NCBI GenBank assembly: GCA_945952575.1
Contig: CAMFIY010000233.1
Coordinates: 1 to 5,032, forward strand
Origin: an uncultured Leucobacter sp.
GTDB taxonomy: Bacteria > Actinomycetota > Actinomycetes > Actinomycetales > Microbacteriaceae
Reading direction: 5' to 3'
Length of the DNA stretch: 5,032 bases
Shown here: positions 4,691-5,032 of the stretch, piece after piece
Numbering within the stretch: the stretch's first letter is position 1
Layout of the letters: each line of letters begins with the position of its first letter
Translations under genes and position numbers: made by a program
The notes under the pieces: model-generated
Told to the model about the DNA's origin: nothing
Database searches by the model: none
What the model saw: the letters and a program-made list of their open reading frames with translations, nothing else

Positions 4691-5032
4691 GTGTCGATCG
4701 CATTCGACGAAGCCGTCGCGAATCGCTTCATCCACGACCTCCGGGCTGCGGCCGAGTTGCTGGCCCGCCAGGGTTGGGATCGCATGAACGCCCGGGATGA
4801 CGCGCTCGAAGATTTCACCGGGGGCCACGCCGAGCTCTTCATGGAGCTCTTCCTCGTAGAGTCCGCGGATCGCAGTCGACTTGCAGGCGCATTGGAGGAT
4901 CTCGCCGATCAGGTGCGGGCCGCGAAGGATCGCGCCCAGGAGGAACACGAACGGATCCTCACGCTTGCCGCCTGGCAGGAGCGGGAGAACGAGCGGGTGG
5001 CGGAACGCGCCTCAGCACCGACGGGCCTCCCC
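4691..5032 (+). CDS. WXG100/ESAT-6-like helical N-terminal domain protein, C-terminus beyond window
   Basis: The frame is open from the GTG at 4691 to the last base, giving 114 residues without a stop. GGAGG (4679-4683) lies 7 nt before the GTG, which makes the start secure. The visible part is alpha-helical: helix one about residues 5-40, a turn at DFTGG (41-45), and a long amphipathic helix from about 46 with ELF (48-50), heptad-like Leu/Ala spacing and many charges. The pattern A-x-x-DF-x-G-x-x-x-x-LF, then A-x-D...L...L, then A-x-x-E-x-x-R...A-x-W (W95) is like N-terminal domains of large actinobacterial proteins of the WXG100 superfamily. These are substrates of type VII secretion and often carry C-terminal toxin domains. 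The strict WXG tripeptide is missing; FTGG takes its place at the turn. There is no signal peptide. A Pro/Thr/Gly transition at 109-114 suggests a linker to a further domain. A non-secreted coiled-coil protein is the alternative. Confidence 0.6.
   Translation, partial: MSIAFDEAVANRFIHDLRAAAELLARQGWDRMNARDDALEDFTGGHAELFMELFLVESADRSRLAGALEDLADQVRAAKDRAQEEHERILTLAAWQERENERVAERASAPTGLP

Noticed and set aside
3117..4703. A 528-residue open frame on the minus strand
   Set aside because: It overlaps the N-terminal half of the RTX gene in another frame, is arginine-rich without domains, and has none of the signal peptide or repeat pattern seen in the true frame.
4435..4842. A 135-residue minus-strand frame opposite the start of the WXG-like gene
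   Set aside because: No supporting ribosome binding site or domain; the plus-strand frame has a promoter, GGAGG site and helical heptad pattern.
1..5032. tRNA, rRNA, insertion sequence or integrase traces
   Set aside because: I saw no tRNA-like cloverleaf or TTCGA arm in context, no rRNA motifs, no transposase residues and no terminal inverted repeats with target duplications.

Overview
The window is high-GC and reads as part of an actinobacterial chromosome. The GC-rich codon third positions, GTG starts, a Dps of actinobacterial type, a DUF1684 protein and a Sec-exported RTX protein with paired cysteines all suggest a Gram-positive actinobacterium. A member of the Microbacteriaceae is my best guess, but the family assignment is an inference.

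Layout, left to right. (1) The first 147 bases are the N-terminal third of a minus-strand dps gene (ferritin-like iron storage and DNA protection), cut by the window edge. (2) A 157-bp divergent intergenic region carries a 6+6 bp inverted repeat and a weak ECF-like promoter candidate for dps. (3) On the plus strand come a complete DUF1684 protein (282 aa) and, 56 bp later, a small polytopic membrane protein of unknown function (177 aa, GTG start). (4) A perfect 14-bp-stem hairpin begins on the stop codon of the membrane protein. It separates that gene from the convergent large gene and probably terminates transcription from both sides. (5) Positions 1799-4378 on the minus strand encode an 859-aa Sec-secreted protein. 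It has an unrecognised cysteine-containing N-terminal domain, a Ser/Thr linker, a probable fibronectin-like beta domain and a long calcium-binding RTX region. (6) A 312-bp divergent intergenic region holds a GC hairpin just before the RTX ribosome binding site, a compact set of three nested inverted repeats, and a good sigma-70-type promoter pointing right. (7) A plus-strand gene starts at GTG 4691 and runs off the end. Its 114 visible residues look like an alpha-helical WXG100/ESAT-6-like N-terminal domain, such as is found on type VII secretion substrates and polymorphic toxins.

How the genes may work together: dps and DUF1684 look like ordinary housekeeping or stress genes. The right half, with a large exported RTX protein facing a possible type VII substrate across a structured intergenic region, is the more accessory-looking part. 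The sequence does not prove that the two act together. Whether the right-hand gene is a toxin depends on its C-terminus, which lies outside the window.
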